Shown in pieces: positions 1 to 7,985 of a stretch of DNA of 16,495 nt (position 1 is the stretch's first letter; each line of letters starts with the position of its first letter). The DNA is from a bacterium. Its GTDB lineage: Bacteria > Ratteibacteria > UBA8468. The stretch is from contig DAOWFY010000172.1 in the NCBI GenBank assembly GCA_030637775.1, positions 1-16,495 on the forward strand, read 5' to 3'. The position numbers were made by a program, and so were the translations under genes. The notes beneath the pieces were generated by a model. That model did not search any database. It saw nothing but the letters and a program-made list of their open reading frames with translations, and had not been told where the DNA came from.

Positions 1-23
1 AGAGTCAAAAGGAAGGGAAGCCT

Positions 24-39
24 TGCCTACCGGCAGGCA
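24..39. repeat. Short imperfect palindrome (REP-like)
   Basis: TGCCTACCGGCAGGCA pairs with itself at 7 of 8 positions (the only mismatch is 29/34). It lies in the gene-free first 205 bases. It resembles the short GC-rich palindromes scattered through many bacterial genomes; no transposase is near. No T-run follows, so it is not a clear terminator. Confidence 0.4.
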
Positions 40-125
40 GGTTATTAACATTATTCACAGTTTTAACTCCCCCTTGGAGAACCCCCATTAACTATGAATA
101 ATATTTACCCTAACTCTTACCTATG

Positions 126-168
126 TGTCTGAACCCAGACAAAAACAAGGTCAAGGGGTCTGACCCCT
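126..168. repeat. Two adjacent palindromes upstream of the first gene
   Basis: The first, 126-141, has 6-bp arms TGTCTG/CAGACA around AACC. The second, 154-168, is AGGGGTCTGACCCCT, with perfect 7-bp arms around one T, and GTCAA/TTGAC just outside extends the pairing. The GGGGTC-n-GACCCC type is a common dispersed REP-like unit. The rest of 1-205 holds nothing I can recognise as a gene. Neither hairpin has the T-tract expected of an intrinsic terminator. Confidence 0.45.
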
Positions 169-205
169 ATTGACTTTTCCTCTCTTTTTTGCTAATCTAT
201 CCTTA

Positions 206-1459
206 ATGAGGCGAAGATTTACGAAGGTCTTCTTAGGACTCTTATTAACCTCTTTATTCATCTTCTCCCTGGCTCAGGCAGAAGAAAATTCTATTTATGA
301 AAGTCTTCCCGACCAAATCCTGATCTATCAAGGAAATCTTGTCTACGCTACAGATATCATCCCCCACCTTCCTGGCAAGACAAGAGTGCTTCTGCCTAAA
401 AGCGCGATCGCGGAGTCAATAGAAATCCTCGATCATGAAAAGATAAAGGAATCCCAACTAAGTAGTTCCTCTGGCCGTTATTTGCTTACCTGGGAGAGAA
501 AAGGAAAAAGTGAGGTAAGGTTAAACTACCTTTTAACCGGTATCTCCTGGCATCCCTTATATAGTTTAGATATTCTCTCTGCGAAGCAAGGCAGAATTCG
601 TTATCAAGCCGTCATTGATAATAAGATAACTCCCTTAGAAGCAATGGTAACGCTTATCTTTGGCAAAGCGCAAAGAGATTTACGAAGTTTTAAAGTTCCT
701 TTTCTAAAAGAGAAAAAACTGAAGGAGAGCCGGGTTTATTCCTCCTCACTTTCCCCTTTCTATCTTTATAACCTTGGCAAGAAAGACTTAAAGGAAGAAA
801 GAAATTGTTTTGCCATCTTAGAGGAAGATATTGAATTAAAAAAAGGTTTCCTCTGGTCTGCCAATGAAAAGGAGGCAAAGGTTGTTTATACCTTAGAGAA
901 TTCTACCAGGGAGCCTTTTGCCAGTGGCATAATTGAACTCTATCAAGATGGGCTATATCTTGGTATGAACCGAATTGAAGAGGTTCCGATCGGTGAGAAA
1001 GTCAAGGTAATTGTTTCTGCAGCTGGTAATATCCGGGTGAAAAGAACGGCTGATACTACCGATACCCCAGAACATGAATTAATTCGTATTGCCGAAACCA
1101 AAAAACCTACAAAAAGGATTGTCGGCCATGGGATAACCATCGCTCCTCAGGCGCCTATTAAAGTAGTAAGAAGAACCCATAAATATTCTCATCGGGTAGA
1201 ATTGCATATAAAAAATCTCGCTAAAGAAGATTTTTTGGAAATAGATGTATTCGAAAAAGCCAGGGCCAATTGCCTTGATGTGGAATTTTTCCTCAATCCA
1301 ACCAGAATTGATGGGACTAACTTCATCTGGAAGATATTCCTTAAGCCGGGAGAATCCCGGACGATAGGCTATACGTACTATTCTGGTTCTATTTTTACCG
1401 GAGAAAGAGAAAAAACCTATTCTTTCCCTCCGTTTTCCCAACTAAAGCCAAAGCGGTAA
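206..1459 (+). CDS. Exported DUF4139-like protein
   Basis: A 417-residue protein of unknown function that I read as a DUF4139-type (mucoidy inhibitor-like) protein. Visible support is the block around residues 105-120 (LTGISWHPLYSLDI), matching the family's G-a-S-W-x-P-x-Y signature, and a C-terminal beta-rich part ending in LKPGESRTIGYTYYSG, matching the closing strand. I chose ATG 206 over an in-frame TTG at 170 because a signal peptide begins there: MRRRFTK, a hydrophobic stretch at about 8-22, and a probable SPase I cut after AQA (residue 25). No clear Shine-Dalgarno precedes either start. It is therefore likely periplasmic or surface-exposed. The downstream gene is murJ, 64 bp away, so co-transcription is plausible. 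Family assignment is moderate; a specific role is not claimed. Confidence 0.7.
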   Translation: MRRRFTKVFLGLLLTSLFIFSLAQAEENSIYESLPDQILIYQGNLVYATDIIPHLPGKTRVLLPKSAIAESIEILDHEKIKESQLSSSSGRYLLTWERKGKSEVRLNYLLTGISWHPLYSLDILSAKQGRIRYQAVIDNKITPLEAMVTLIFGKAQRDLRSFKVPFLKEKKLKESRVYSSSLSPFYLYNLGKKDLKEERNCFAILEEDIELKKGFLWSANEKEAKVVYTLENSTREPFASGIIELYQDGLYLGMNRIEEVPIGEKVKVIVSAAGNIRVKRTADTTDTPEHELIRIAETKKPTKRIVGHGITIAPQAPIKVVRRTHKYSHRVELHIKNLAKEDFLEIDVFEKARANCLDVEFFLNPTRIDGTNFIWKIFLKPGESRTIGYTYYSGSIFTGEREKTYSFPPFSQLKPKR

Positions 1460-1523
1460 CCGGCAGGGGCCTCTCCATTTTTTACCTTTACAAGAAAGGC
1501 TCTATTGTGGTAATCTCTTCTCT

Positions 1524-3068
1524 GTGGAAAGCAAAAATATCATTCGCGCGGCTGGCATCATCTCTTTAGCCACCATTTGCTGCCGAGTTGCCGGATTGGG
1601 CCGAGAGGTAGTAACGGCAAACTTCTTCGGCACCGCTCTTGTCTATGATGCCTTCCTGATTGCCTTTATGATTCCCAACTTTTTCCGTCGGCTCTTTGCC
1701 GAAGGGGCACTTTCCACCGCCTTTATTCCGGTTTTTACCGGATATGTAACGACCGAAAAAAAAGAGGCAAGAGAAAAGGTAGCCTCGATCGCCTTTACCT
1801 TTTCCCTGGTGGCGACCTCAACCCTGGTGATTCTTTCAATTTTGGGAATTTTTATTTTCTCGCATTTTTTTCATTTCTCCGCTAAGGCTGCCCTCATCTT
1901 AAGGTTACTTAAAATTACTCTGCCTTATCTCATCCTGATTTCCTTAGCGGCGATTGCCATGGGAATCTTGAATTCCTATCGGCATTTTGCCACCCCGGCA
2001 TTTGCCCCGATAATGCTTGATATCTGCTGGATTGGGGCGATTTTCTTTCTCTGCCCTTTATTCGGAGAAAGTATCGAGAAAAGAATCCTGGGATTAGCGG
2101 TTGGGGTGCTTGTTGGAGGGCTGGGCCAATTCTGGATTCAGTGGCCAGCCTTGAAGAAAAGGAAACTGAGACTTCACTTTAACCTTAATTTTCGCCATCC
2201 GGCGATTAAGCGGATGGCGATTCTTCTTGCTCCCTCCATCATCGGGGTGGCGGTGACCCCGATTAATATTTTAGTGGATGCCCTCTTAGCGATAAGGCTG
2301 GGGGAGGGGATGGTCTCTTCCCTCTGGTATGCCAACCGCTTAATGCAACTTCCTCTGGGTATCTTTGGGGTGGCAATGGCTACCGCAACCCTGCCAACAT
2401 TAGCCACTTACTTTGCCAGAGGAGAAATGAAAAAGTTAAAGGATACTCTTTCCTTTGCTCTGCGCAATGTCCTCTTTATTATTATTCCTTCCAGCGTTGG
2501 TTTGATTTTGCTCAGAAGACCGATTGTTTCCCTTCTCTTTCAGCGTGGTCTCTTTAATGCGGCATCTGCAGAAAATACTACCTTTGCTTTGCTATTTTAT
2601 TCTATCGGTCTTTTTGCCTATGCCGCCTCAATCATTGTGGTCAGAGGTTTCTACAGTATCCAGGATACTAAAACACCGGTGAAGGTGGGGCTTCTCTCTA
2701 TTCTTGCCAACCTGGTCTTTGACCTTATTTTAATGGGACCCTTAAGGCAGGGTGGGATTGCCCTCTCTACCAGTTTTGTGGGCATTATCAACTTTGTGGT
2801 TTTATCCTTTATTCTAACAAAAAGGCTAAAGGGATTGGATGGCAGAAAAATTCTTTCCTCTTCTCTAACGACTCTCCTCGTCTCGGGATTAATGGGGATT
2901 TTGGTCTGGAACTCCTTACTTTTTTGCCAGGGGGCAAAAATTCTAATTTTGCGTAGCCGATTTGCTTTAGTATTTATTCCTGCTATAATAGGTGTTGTCT
3001 TTTATCTCCTTTTCTCACATCTTTTGGGAAGGGAGGAAATGAAATCGTTTAGCAGCAAGAAGGTATGA
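1524..3068 (+). CDS. murJ: Lipid II flippase MurJ (MviN family)
   Basis: A 514-residue polytopic inner-membrane protein that moves lipid II across the cytoplasmic membrane for peptidoglycan synthesis (family knowledge). The N-terminus has the MurJ signature: RVAGLGREVV, FFGTALVYDAFLIAF, then MIPNFFRRLFAEGA and AFIPVF at about residues 49-70. Hydrophobic segments recur along the whole length, consistent with about 14 helices, and the size is normal. The start is GTG at 1524 with no obvious ribosome-binding site, so the exact start is uncertain, although the family N-terminus follows it immediately. Its stop overlaps the next gene's start in an ATGA (3065-3068), indicating translational coupling to the protease gene. 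Confidence 0.95.
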   Translation: MESKNIIRAAGIISLATICCRVAGLGREVVTANFFGTALVYDAFLIAFMIPNFFRRLFAEGALSTAFIPVFTGYVTTEKKEAREKVASIAFTFSLVATSTLVILSILGIFIFSHFFHFSAKAALILRLLKITLPYLILISLAAIAMGILNSYRHFATPAFAPIMLDICWIGAIFFLCPLFGESIEKRILGLAVGVLVGGLGQFWIQWPALKKRKLRLHFNLNFRHPAIKRMAILLAPSIIGVAVTPINILVDALLAIRLGEGMVSSLWYANRLMQLPLGIFGVAMATATLPTLATYFARGEMKKLKDTLSFALRNVLFIIIPSSVGLILLRRPIVSLLFQRGLFNAASAENTTFALLFYSIGLFAYAASIIVVRGFYSIQDTKTPVKVGLLSILANLVFDLILMGPLRQGGIALSTSFVGIINFVVLSFILTKRLKGLDGRKILSSSLTTLLVSGLMGILVWNSLLFCQGAKILILRSRFALVFIPAIIGVVFYLLFSHLLGREEMKSFSSKKV

Positions 3069-3694
3069 ATCCTATATTTCTGATAACCCTTTTGGTGGTT
3101 TTGTTCTTCTCGGTCATCATCCATGAGAATGCTCATGGGTATGCCGCTTTACTCAGCGGGGATGATACGGCAAAACTAATGGGAAGATTAACCTTGAATC
3201 CCCTACCCCATATCGACCTTATGGGGACGATATTTTTGCCAATATTTATGCTGCTTCTTTCCGGAGGCAGGTTTGCCTTTGGCTGGGCAAAGCCGGTTCC
3301 CATCAACCCTTATAACTTCCGGGACTATAAAAGAGGAATCTTTTTTACCGGGATTGCCGGACCGCTAAGCAACATTGGCCTTGCTTTTTGTTTTGCTTTT
3401 GTCTTTCGGCTTTTCCCTGGGGGGACAAGGTCGCCTTTTGGCCTTCTTTTAGCTTACGGTTGCCTGATTAATTTGCTTTTGGCGATCTTTAACCTTATCC
3501 CTATTCCTCCCCTTGATGGCTCCCGGGTTGTCAGTGGACTGTTGCCGGCTCATTTGGAGGCTTCCTACCGTCGGTTGGAGCCTTTCGGGATCTTCATCGT
3601 AATGTTCCTCTTTATCTCGGGACTTTTTAATGTTATCTGGAGGATTGTAGAGGCTTTAGGCGCAATTCTATTGGGAACAACGATAAGTATTTAA
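3065..3694 (+). CDS. Site-2 protease family (M50) intramembrane metalloprotease
   Basis: A 209-residue membrane protein with the zinc protease motif HENAH at residues 20-24 (the usual form here is HExxHGxxA) in the first transmembrane helix. The second signature is NLIPIPPLDGSR at 143-154, with D151 as the expected third zinc ligand. Between them are AFGWAKPVPINP (71-82) and GIAGPLSN (96-103), both typical of the compact PDZ-less M50 group. About five to six hydrophobic segments are visible. Such proteins cleave membrane-embedded substrates; the target is unknown. It overlaps murJ by 4 nt (ATGA) and precedes the DUF1844 gene by 11 nt, so this is one operon. All catalytic residues are present. 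Confidence 0.92.
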   Translation: MNPIFLITLLVVLFFSVIIHENAHGYAALLSGDDTAKLMGRLTLNPLPHIDLMGTIFLPIFMLLLSGGRFAFGWAKPVPINPYNFRDYKRGIFFTGIAGPLSNIGLAFCFAFVFRLFPGGTRSPFGLLLAYGCLINLLLAIFNLIPIPPLDGSRVVSGLLPAHLEASYRRLEPFGIFIVMFLFISGLFNVIWRIVEALGAILLGTTISI

Positions 3695-3705
3695 GAGGAG
3701 AAAAA

Positions 3706-4074
3706 ATGGCAGAAGAGAAAATCTCACAAGCGGAGATGCAGTTTATTCAGTTTGTTTCCATGCTTTCCAACTCGGCGATGCAACATTTAGGAAAATTCAC
3801 CAATCCCCTGACCGGAAAGATTGAAAAGAGCCTTGAGGCCGCCCGAGCAACGATTGACCTTCTTTCGATGCTAAAAGAGAAGACAAAGAATAACTTAAGC
3901 AAGAGGGAGGAGGAAACGCTTACCAGCTCTTTGGCAAACTTACAGTTAAATTATGCCGAGGAGGTAAAAAGAGAAGATACCGCCAAGACGTCGGCGTCCG
4001 CCAAAGATTCAGTGGCGGAAGAGAAGAAGGATGAGGAAGCAAAGCCTGCAGGCGAGGCTAAAAAATCTCCCTGA
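3706..4074 (+). CDS. DUF1844 family protein
   Basis: A small 122-residue cytosolic protein. Residues 6-85 match DUF1844: FIQFVSMLSNSAMQHLGKF, a conserved NPLTG, then EAARATIDLLSMLKEKTKNNL and a helical stretch. The tail (about 90-122) is low-complexity, rich in Lys, Glu and Ala. Function is unknown; family members often sit beside core cell-envelope or repair genes. A strong ribosome-binding site (AGAGGAG) lies about 6 nt before ATG 3706. The last 14 codons overlap the original uvrC start (ATG 4031), so before the islet arrived this gene and uvrC overlapped by 44 nt. The C-terminal residues are encoded within the left copy of the 53-bp direct repeat. Confidence 0.85.
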   Translation: MAEEKISQAEMQFIQFVSMLSNSAMQHLGKFTNPLTGKIEKSLEAARATIDLLSMLKEKTKNNLSKREEETLTSSLANLQLNYAEEVKREDTAKTSASAKDSVAEEKKDEEAKPAGEAKKSP

Positions 4075-4090
4075 TTCCCCGGGGGCTTAG
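4031..4090 (+). pseudogene. uvrC: Stranded 5' end of uvrC
   Basis: ATG at 4031 opens a 19-codon reading frame, MRKQSLQARLKNLPDSPGA, then TAG at 4088-4090. It matches the intact UvrC N-terminus at 11497 (MARKQSLQTRLKNLPDSPGV) except for the added Ala and one Ala/Thr difference, then diverges exactly where the repeat ends (4085/4086). A purine-rich stretch (GGAAGAGAAGAAGG) lies directly before the ATG. I read it as the ancestral uvrC start, overlapping DUF1844 by 44 nt and cut off by the insertion. The 19-residue product is too short to fold as a GIY-YIG domain. Confidence 0.85.
4033..4085 (+). repeat. 53-bp direct repeat, left copy (att-like)
   Basis: These 53 bases recur at 11502-11554 with one difference (G4052 versus A11521). 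The repeat begins GAGGAAGCAAAGCCTGCAG and ends ATTCCCCGGGGG. The copies are 7469 bp apart and bound the islet. This copy spans the end of the DUF1844 gene and the original uvrC start. A 53-bp match is far longer than the 2-14-bp target duplication of ordinary insertion sequences, and is more like attL/attR core-plus-gene duplication by a site-specific integrase. Confidence 0.9.
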
Positions 4091-4358
4091 AGAACCACAA
4101 TGCCGCATGGATAATTCATTTACTTTTTCCTTTCTGTTAATAACCCCTATGGATGCAGGAAAATCGGAATTCTTGCTCAACGCACCATAATGTCCTTTGA
4201 ATTGTTATGTGAAGCTTCACATAACAACAGTAGGGAAATTGGCTGAAAAATGATATATCAGCCACCAAGATATCAACCCAATCGATAATACACATGCGGC
4301 AAAAGATTTCTATGAAGAAAGAAAAGTTACCTGAATTGGGATTAACATATGGAATGAA
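4091..4358. other. Islet left-end non-coding region
   Basis: I see no convincing gene in these 268 bases on either strand. A minus-strand open frame across 4137-4550 shows no family resemblance and runs antisense into the first islet enzyme. A short plus-strand open stretch ending near 4337 (reading DINPIDNTHAAKDFYEERKV) could be the tail of a lost gene but is too short to judge. The stretch holds the palindrome and promoter-like sequence at 4197-4227. Confidence 0.5.
4197..4227 (+). promoter_or_regulatory. 26-bp perfect palindromic operator overlapping a promoter
   Basis: Bases 4202-4227 form a perfect 26-bp palindrome with half-site TTGTTATGTGAAG. Its core is TGTGA-AGCT-TCACA, with the 4-bp spacing of an ideal lac-type operator. 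A promoter-like pair overlaps it: TTGAAT at 4197-4202, a 17-nt spacer, and CATAAC at 4220-4225, each 4 of 6 to consensus. A repressor bound here would cover the spacer and -10. It lies about 130 bp before the first catabolic gene. I infer a LacI- or GntR-type regulator responding to the substrate; no such regulator gene is in the window. No T-run follows, so a terminator is unlikely. Confidence 0.65.
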
Positions 4359-5114
4359 ATGGGTAAGATACCGGTTGCATTGCAGCTTTATTCGGTAAGA
4401 GAGGACTGTAACAAGGATTTTGTTGGGACGCTCAGGAAGGTATCCGAGATAGGATATGAAGGGGTTGAATTTGCAGGTTATTATGGAAAAAGAACAAAAG
4501 AGTTGAAGAAAATTCTTGAGGAGTTTGGTCTTAAAGTTGCCGGTACTCATATAGGAATCGATACCTTACTTGGAGATGAACTTCAGAAAACCATTGAATT
4601 TAACTCCATCCTGGGTAACAAATTTCTTATTGTCCCTGGGCTTCCAGAGGAATATAGAAATTCAAAGGAAGCGTGGAGCAAAACAGCCAATCTTTTTAAT
4701 GAAATTTCTGAAAAGGTAAAACCATATGGGATGAGAATTGGTTATCATAACCACTGGATAGAATTTAAACCAACAAATGGAGAGATTCCCTGGGACATAT
4801 TCTTTGGTGCAGCTAATAATGATGTAGTTATGCAACTCGATACAGGGAATGGTATGAAAGGTGGTGGAGACCCTGTAGAGATTTTAAGAAAATACCCAGG
4901 GAGAGCAGCGACTATCCATCTCAAAGAATTCTCATCCACAGATGATAAGGCAATTTTGGGGGAGGGGGAGGTCAATTGGAATGAAATTTTGAATTTATGT
5001 GAGACTACAGGTAAAACTGAGTGGTATATAGTGGAACAGGAAAGTTATGCTTATCCGCCAATTGACTGTGTTAGACTCTGCTTAAAGAATTTAAGAAGGA
5101 TCTTAGAAAAGTAG
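4359..5114 (+). CDS. Xylose-isomerase-like TIM-barrel enzyme (IolE-like type)
   Basis: A 251-residue single-domain sugar (phosphate) isomerase/epimerase-superfamily protein. It opens with VALQLYSVREDC, the usual first strand. Candidate metal and active-site residues are GYHNHWIEF (H130, H132, E135), QLDTGN (D161), IHLKE (H187) and IVEQE (E226/E228). The Y-H-N-H pair in place of a simple Glu is typical of the IolE-like branch, which includes dehydratases and isomerases acting on keto-inositols or keto-sugars. Length is normal. ATG 4359 is taken because the first strand begins directly after it; the ribosome-binding site is weak. It is the first gene of a six-gene run, 13 nt before the next. 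Substrate unknown; cytoplasmic, with no signal peptide. Confidence 0.82.
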   Translation: MGKIPVALQLYSVREDCNKDFVGTLRKVSEIGYEGVEFAGYYGKRTKELKKILEEFGLKVAGTHIGIDTLLGDELQKTIEFNSILGNKFLIVPGLPEEYRNSKEAWSKTANLFNEISEKVKPYGMRIGYHNHWIEFKPTNGEIPWDIFFGAANNDVVMQLDTGNGMKGGGDPVEILRKYPGRAATIHLKEFSSTDDKAILGEGEVNWNEILNLCETTGKTEWYIVEQESYAYPPIDCVRLCLKNLRRILEK

Positions 5115-5127
5115 TATAATAGAAAAA

Positions 5128-5946
5128 ATGGCTATTTTGGAAAAGGTGAGAATATGTGCTCATATATGGGCCTATGCCGCAAGGGAGCCTGCTAATGATG
5201 TCTATCCTATTCTTGAGAGGATATTTGAAGATTTTAGTAAAACTGATTGTGAGGGCATAGAGTTGATGGGAAATAGCCTTCTCCATGATGATTCTTATGA
5301 AAGAATATCAGAACTTTCCTCAAAATATAGCGTGCCGGTGATAGGTTCATCTTTTGGAGCAGAGATGTATGATAAAGCTGCACACAAGCAAATATTTAAG
5401 GAGGTAGAGCAAATAATCTCAATCTTATCAAGAATAGAAGCAAGAAATCTTGGAATATCAACTGGTGCAAAAGCCAATGCAAAGAAAAGTCCTGAGGAAC
5501 TTGATGCACAAGCAGAGATTTTAATGAAGATCAAAAGGATCGGTAAGGATAACGGGATAATAATGAATCTTCACAACCATACCTATGAGGTAAAAGATGA
5601 TGAGTATGAACTTAAAGAAAATATTAAGCGCATTCCAGATGTGAAATTAGGACCAGATTTAAATTGGTTGCTTCGTGCCGGAATAGAGCCTATTGACTTT
5701 TTACGTCGCTATAAGGAAAGGATAGTTTATATGCATATCCGAGACCAAAAAGGAGATCGCTGGACAGAAGCACTCGGTGATGGGGACTTCAACCTTTCTT
5801 TATTTAAAGAAACTCTTGAAGAAATAAACTTTAGGGGAGATATAGCCATAGAATTAGCCCACGAGAAGAATCATAAATTTGTTCGTTCCATGGGGGAAAA
5901 CTTCAAATTAAGTTGCCAGAATTTAAAAAAAGTATTAGGAGAATGA
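5128..5946 (+). CDS. Second xylose-isomerase-like TIM-barrel enzyme
   Basis: A 272-residue cytoplasmic AP-endonuclease-2/xylose-isomerase-like TIM barrel. Visible metal-site candidates are LHNHTYE (H149, H151, E154), GPDLNW (D177), YMHIRD (H203, D206) and IAIELAHE (E242), with GDGDFN at 217-222 in the usual late loop. It shares fold and motif order with the preceding protein but not close sequence, so the two look functionally distinct rather than recently duplicated. The start is not certain: ATG 5128 has only a weak upstream site, and an in-frame GTG at 5146 is an alternative. Its stop overlaps the next start in ATGA (5943-5946), so it is coupled to the following oxidoreductase. Isomerase, epimerase, dehydratase or beta-eliminase activity are all possible. 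Confidence 0.8.
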   Translation: MAILEKVRICAHIWAYAAREPANDVYPILERIFEDFSKTDCEGIELMGNSLLHDDSYERISELSSKYSVPVIGSSFGAEMYDKAAHKQIFKEVEQIISILSRIEARNLGISTGAKANAKKSPEELDAQAEILMKIKRIGKDNGIIMNLHNHTYEVKDDEYELKENIKRIPDVKLGPDLNWLLRAGIEPIDFLRRYKERIVYMHIRDQKGDRWTEALGDGDFNLSLFKETLEEINFRGDIAIELAHEKNHKFVRSMGENFKLSCQNLKKVLGE

Positions 5947-7034
5947 ATAAAAGCAATCCGGTAGGAATTGGAATTGTTGGCTGTGGAATGATATCAATTA
6001 ACTATGCAAAAAGCATACTAACTCATCCCAACCATCTTAGAATTATTGGGGTATATGATATAACCTCTGAGCGAGTAAAAGAATTTACTAAACAGTTTGG
6101 CGGTCAGGTGTTTCAGACGATGGAAGAACTTTTGGGTTCACCCGAGGTTGAGTTAGTTGTCAACCTAACAGTACCTACCGCCCATTACCAAATAACACAA
6201 CAGGCTTTGGAGGCAGGGAAGCATGTTTATAGCGAGAAACCCTTGGCAACCAAAAGAGAGGAAGGTTCCAAATTGGTTAAAATAGCGAAAGAGCGTAATT
6301 TATTGCTTGGCTGTGCACCCTTCGTCATTCTTGGTGAAGCACAACAAACCTTATGGAAGGCGGTCAGGGATGGAATGGTTGGGGAAGTTTTGGAGGTCAT
6401 TGCCGACATAATGGGGGGACGGATTGAAAGAAACTACCATCCCAACCCAGCACCTTTCTATGCTCCTGGTGTAGGTCCGTTACTTGATGCAGGATGCTAT
6501 CCGCTTAATGTCCTTACCTCAATTCTTGGGCCAGTTCGTACTGTCAAGGGAATGGCCGAGATTCGAATACCTGAACGAATAATTGGTATAGGCCCTAATA
6601 AAGGAAAGAAATTTACCGTCACGACACCTGACCATGTAACGGGGCTCCTTCAATTTGCCAATGGAGTGGGCGGAAGAATAACTGCCAGTTTCGTGGTAGA
6701 AAAAACAACCCATACCGGTATTGAGATACATGGAACTAAAGGATCATTATGGATAGCTTCGCCCGTAGCATTTGACAGTGAAATTAGGTTCTGCCCAATT
6801 GGAGAAGACTGGCAAAAAGTTCCATTTGTTTCACAACCTTACCATGGTATAGAGTGGTCACGGGGAGTTCTTAATATGGCTGAGGCAGTTCGTAACAATT
6901 GTCTGCTTCACTGCACTGGCGAACAGGCAAGTCATATCCTTGATATTTCCTTAGGAATTTTGGAGTCTGCAGAAAAGGGTTGTGAGAAAAGTATCGAGAC
7001 TACTTTTGAACCTCCAAAACCGGTTTACTCATAG
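5943..7034 (+). CDS. Gfo/Idh/MocA oxidoreductase with GFOR-type D-x-G-x-Y site
   Basis: A 363-residue NAD(P)-dependent sugar oxidoreductase. The Rossmann motif GIVGCG is at residues 10-15, and the catalytic EKP at 98-100 (GKHVYSEKP). The second active-site motif reads LLDAGCYPLN: D182 and Y186, with Tyr where many family members have His, as in glucose-fructose oxidoreductase and dihydrodiol or xylose dehydrogenases. I start at ATG 5943 rather than an upstream in-frame start (5913) because AGGAG lies 1-2 nt before it, it makes an ATGA with the previous stop, and the Rossmann strand begins just after. It probably oxidises a sugar or cyclitol hydroxyl, producing the keto intermediate used by the TIM-barrel enzymes. 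The substrate is not identifiable. Confidence 0.87.
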   Translation: MNKSNPVGIGIVGCGMISINYAKSILTHPNHLRIIGVYDITSERVKEFTKQFGGQVFQTMEELLGSPEVELVVNLTVPTAHYQITQQALEAGKHVYSEKPLATKREEGSKLVKIAKERNLLLGCAPFVILGEAQQTLWKAVRDGMVGEVLEVIADIMGGRIERNYHPNPAPFYAPGVGPLLDAGCYPLNVLTSILGPVRTVKGMAEIRIPERIIGIGPNKGKKFTVTTPDHVTGLLQFANGVGGRITASFVVEKTTHTGIEIHGTKGSLWIASPVAFDSEIRFCPIGEDWQKVPFVSQPYHGIEWSRGVLNMAEAVRNNCLLHCTGEQASHILDISLGILESAEKGCEKSIETTFEPPKPVYS

Positions 7035-7081
7035 TATTAAAAATTTAGGTATGAGCATAGATTTAATTTCAAGGAGGCGAT

Positions 7082-7984
7082 ATGATTCAGGTAGGGATAT
7101 TTACCGGGGTTTTTCCTCATCCTCTGGAGGAAAGGGCAAAGAGAATAAGGGGATTGGGATTTAATACGGTAGCGGTGGATGAAGTAAGAGATCTTCCTTT
7201 AGAAGAGATCACTCCTCAATTATGCAAGAAAATTAGAGATACATATCGAGATTATAATTTACCCATATCGGTAATCTCTGGTTATACCAACCTTGTCTCC
7301 CCCGACATAGAAAAGAGAGATAAAGGATTAAAAAGACTGCATCGTATCTTAGAATTGGCCTGGGAATTGGGCACTCCTTATGTCGCTACAGAGACCGGAA
7401 CATTCAATACAGAAAGTGATTGGGTAGGACATGAGAAGAATCATACAGAAGAAGGATTTAATGAATTCCTTAAAGTGACTAAAGAGGCGGTGAAGATAGC
7501 AGAAGTAAACGATAGCGTTCTCTGCTTAGAAACATATGTGCAGAATGTTATTGGTTCTATAGAAGAGTGTAAAAGAGTCTTTTCAGAGATTCCTTCTCCA
7601 AATCTAAAGTTACTGCTTGACCCGACAAATTACTTTGAAATTCACAACATAGACAAGATGAGAGAAACCCTTGATTCTATATTTGATGCTCTTTCAGAAA
7701 AGATAGTTATTGCTCATGCCAAGGACGTAAAAGGAGGTAAATCTACTACTGAAGCACGCTTTGAGAAAAAGATGGGCACTGAAGACGAAGGTTTGAGTTT
7801 TCGGGGAGTAGGAAATATAGAATTACCTGCTCCTGGTTTGGGGGAACTTGATTATCCATACTATCTTAAAAGGCTCGTACGTGTTTCTCCAAATATTCCT
7901 TTGATAATCGAGCATTTAACCGAGGAGGATGTCCCCCGCGCCAAGAAGTTCATTGATAAGATGCTGATAGAGGTCGGGGCATAA
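7082..7984 (+). CDS. Third xylose-isomerase-like TIM-barrel enzyme
   Basis: A 300-residue TIM-barrel sugar isomerase/epimerase-type protein with the classic metal quartet: E150 (LCLETY), D180 (LLLDPTNYF), H212 (AHAKD) and E277 (LIIEHL). This is the E-D-H-E arrangement of ketose epimerases, unlike the H-x-H forms of the other two. A longer insert around 214-250, ending in the usual GxG (GVGNIELPAPG), precedes the last strands. A strong ribosome-binding site, AAGGAGG, lies 5 nt before ATG 7082. A 47-nt gap separates it from the previous gene, and one base from the next. Together with the adjacent oxidoreductase it may form a second oxidoreductase-isomerase pair in the operon. Cytoplasmic. Confidence 0.83.
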   Translation: MIQVGIFTGVFPHPLEERAKRIRGLGFNTVAVDEVRDLPLEEITPQLCKKIRDTYRDYNLPISVISGYTNLVSPDIEKRDKGLKRLHRILELAWELGTPYVATETGTFNTESDWVGHEKNHTEEGFNEFLKVTKEAVKIAEVNDSVLCLETYVQNVIGSIEECKRVFSEIPSPNLKLLLDPTNYFEIHNIDKMRETLDSIFDALSEKIVIAHAKDVKGGKSTTEARFEKKMGTEDEGLSFRGVGNIELPAPGLGELDYPYYLKRLVRVSPNIPLIIEHLTEEDVPRAKKFIDKMLIEVGA

Positions 7985-7985
7985 A

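Noticed and set aside
170-205. TTG at 170 as the start of the DUF4139-like gene
   Set aside because: It would put 12 extra residues before a clean signal peptide beginning MRRRFTK, and it overlaps a palindromic repeat.
4202-4227. The palindrome as a CRP/FNR site or a terminator
   Set aside because: The TGTGA/TCACA arms are 4 bp apart, not 6 as in CRP sites, and no T-tract follows the stem.
4137-4550. A 137-codon minus-strand open frame over the islet left end
   Set aside because: It overlaps the first TIM-barrel gene in antisense, has no recognisable motif, and its composition looks like the complement of the real gene plus spacer.
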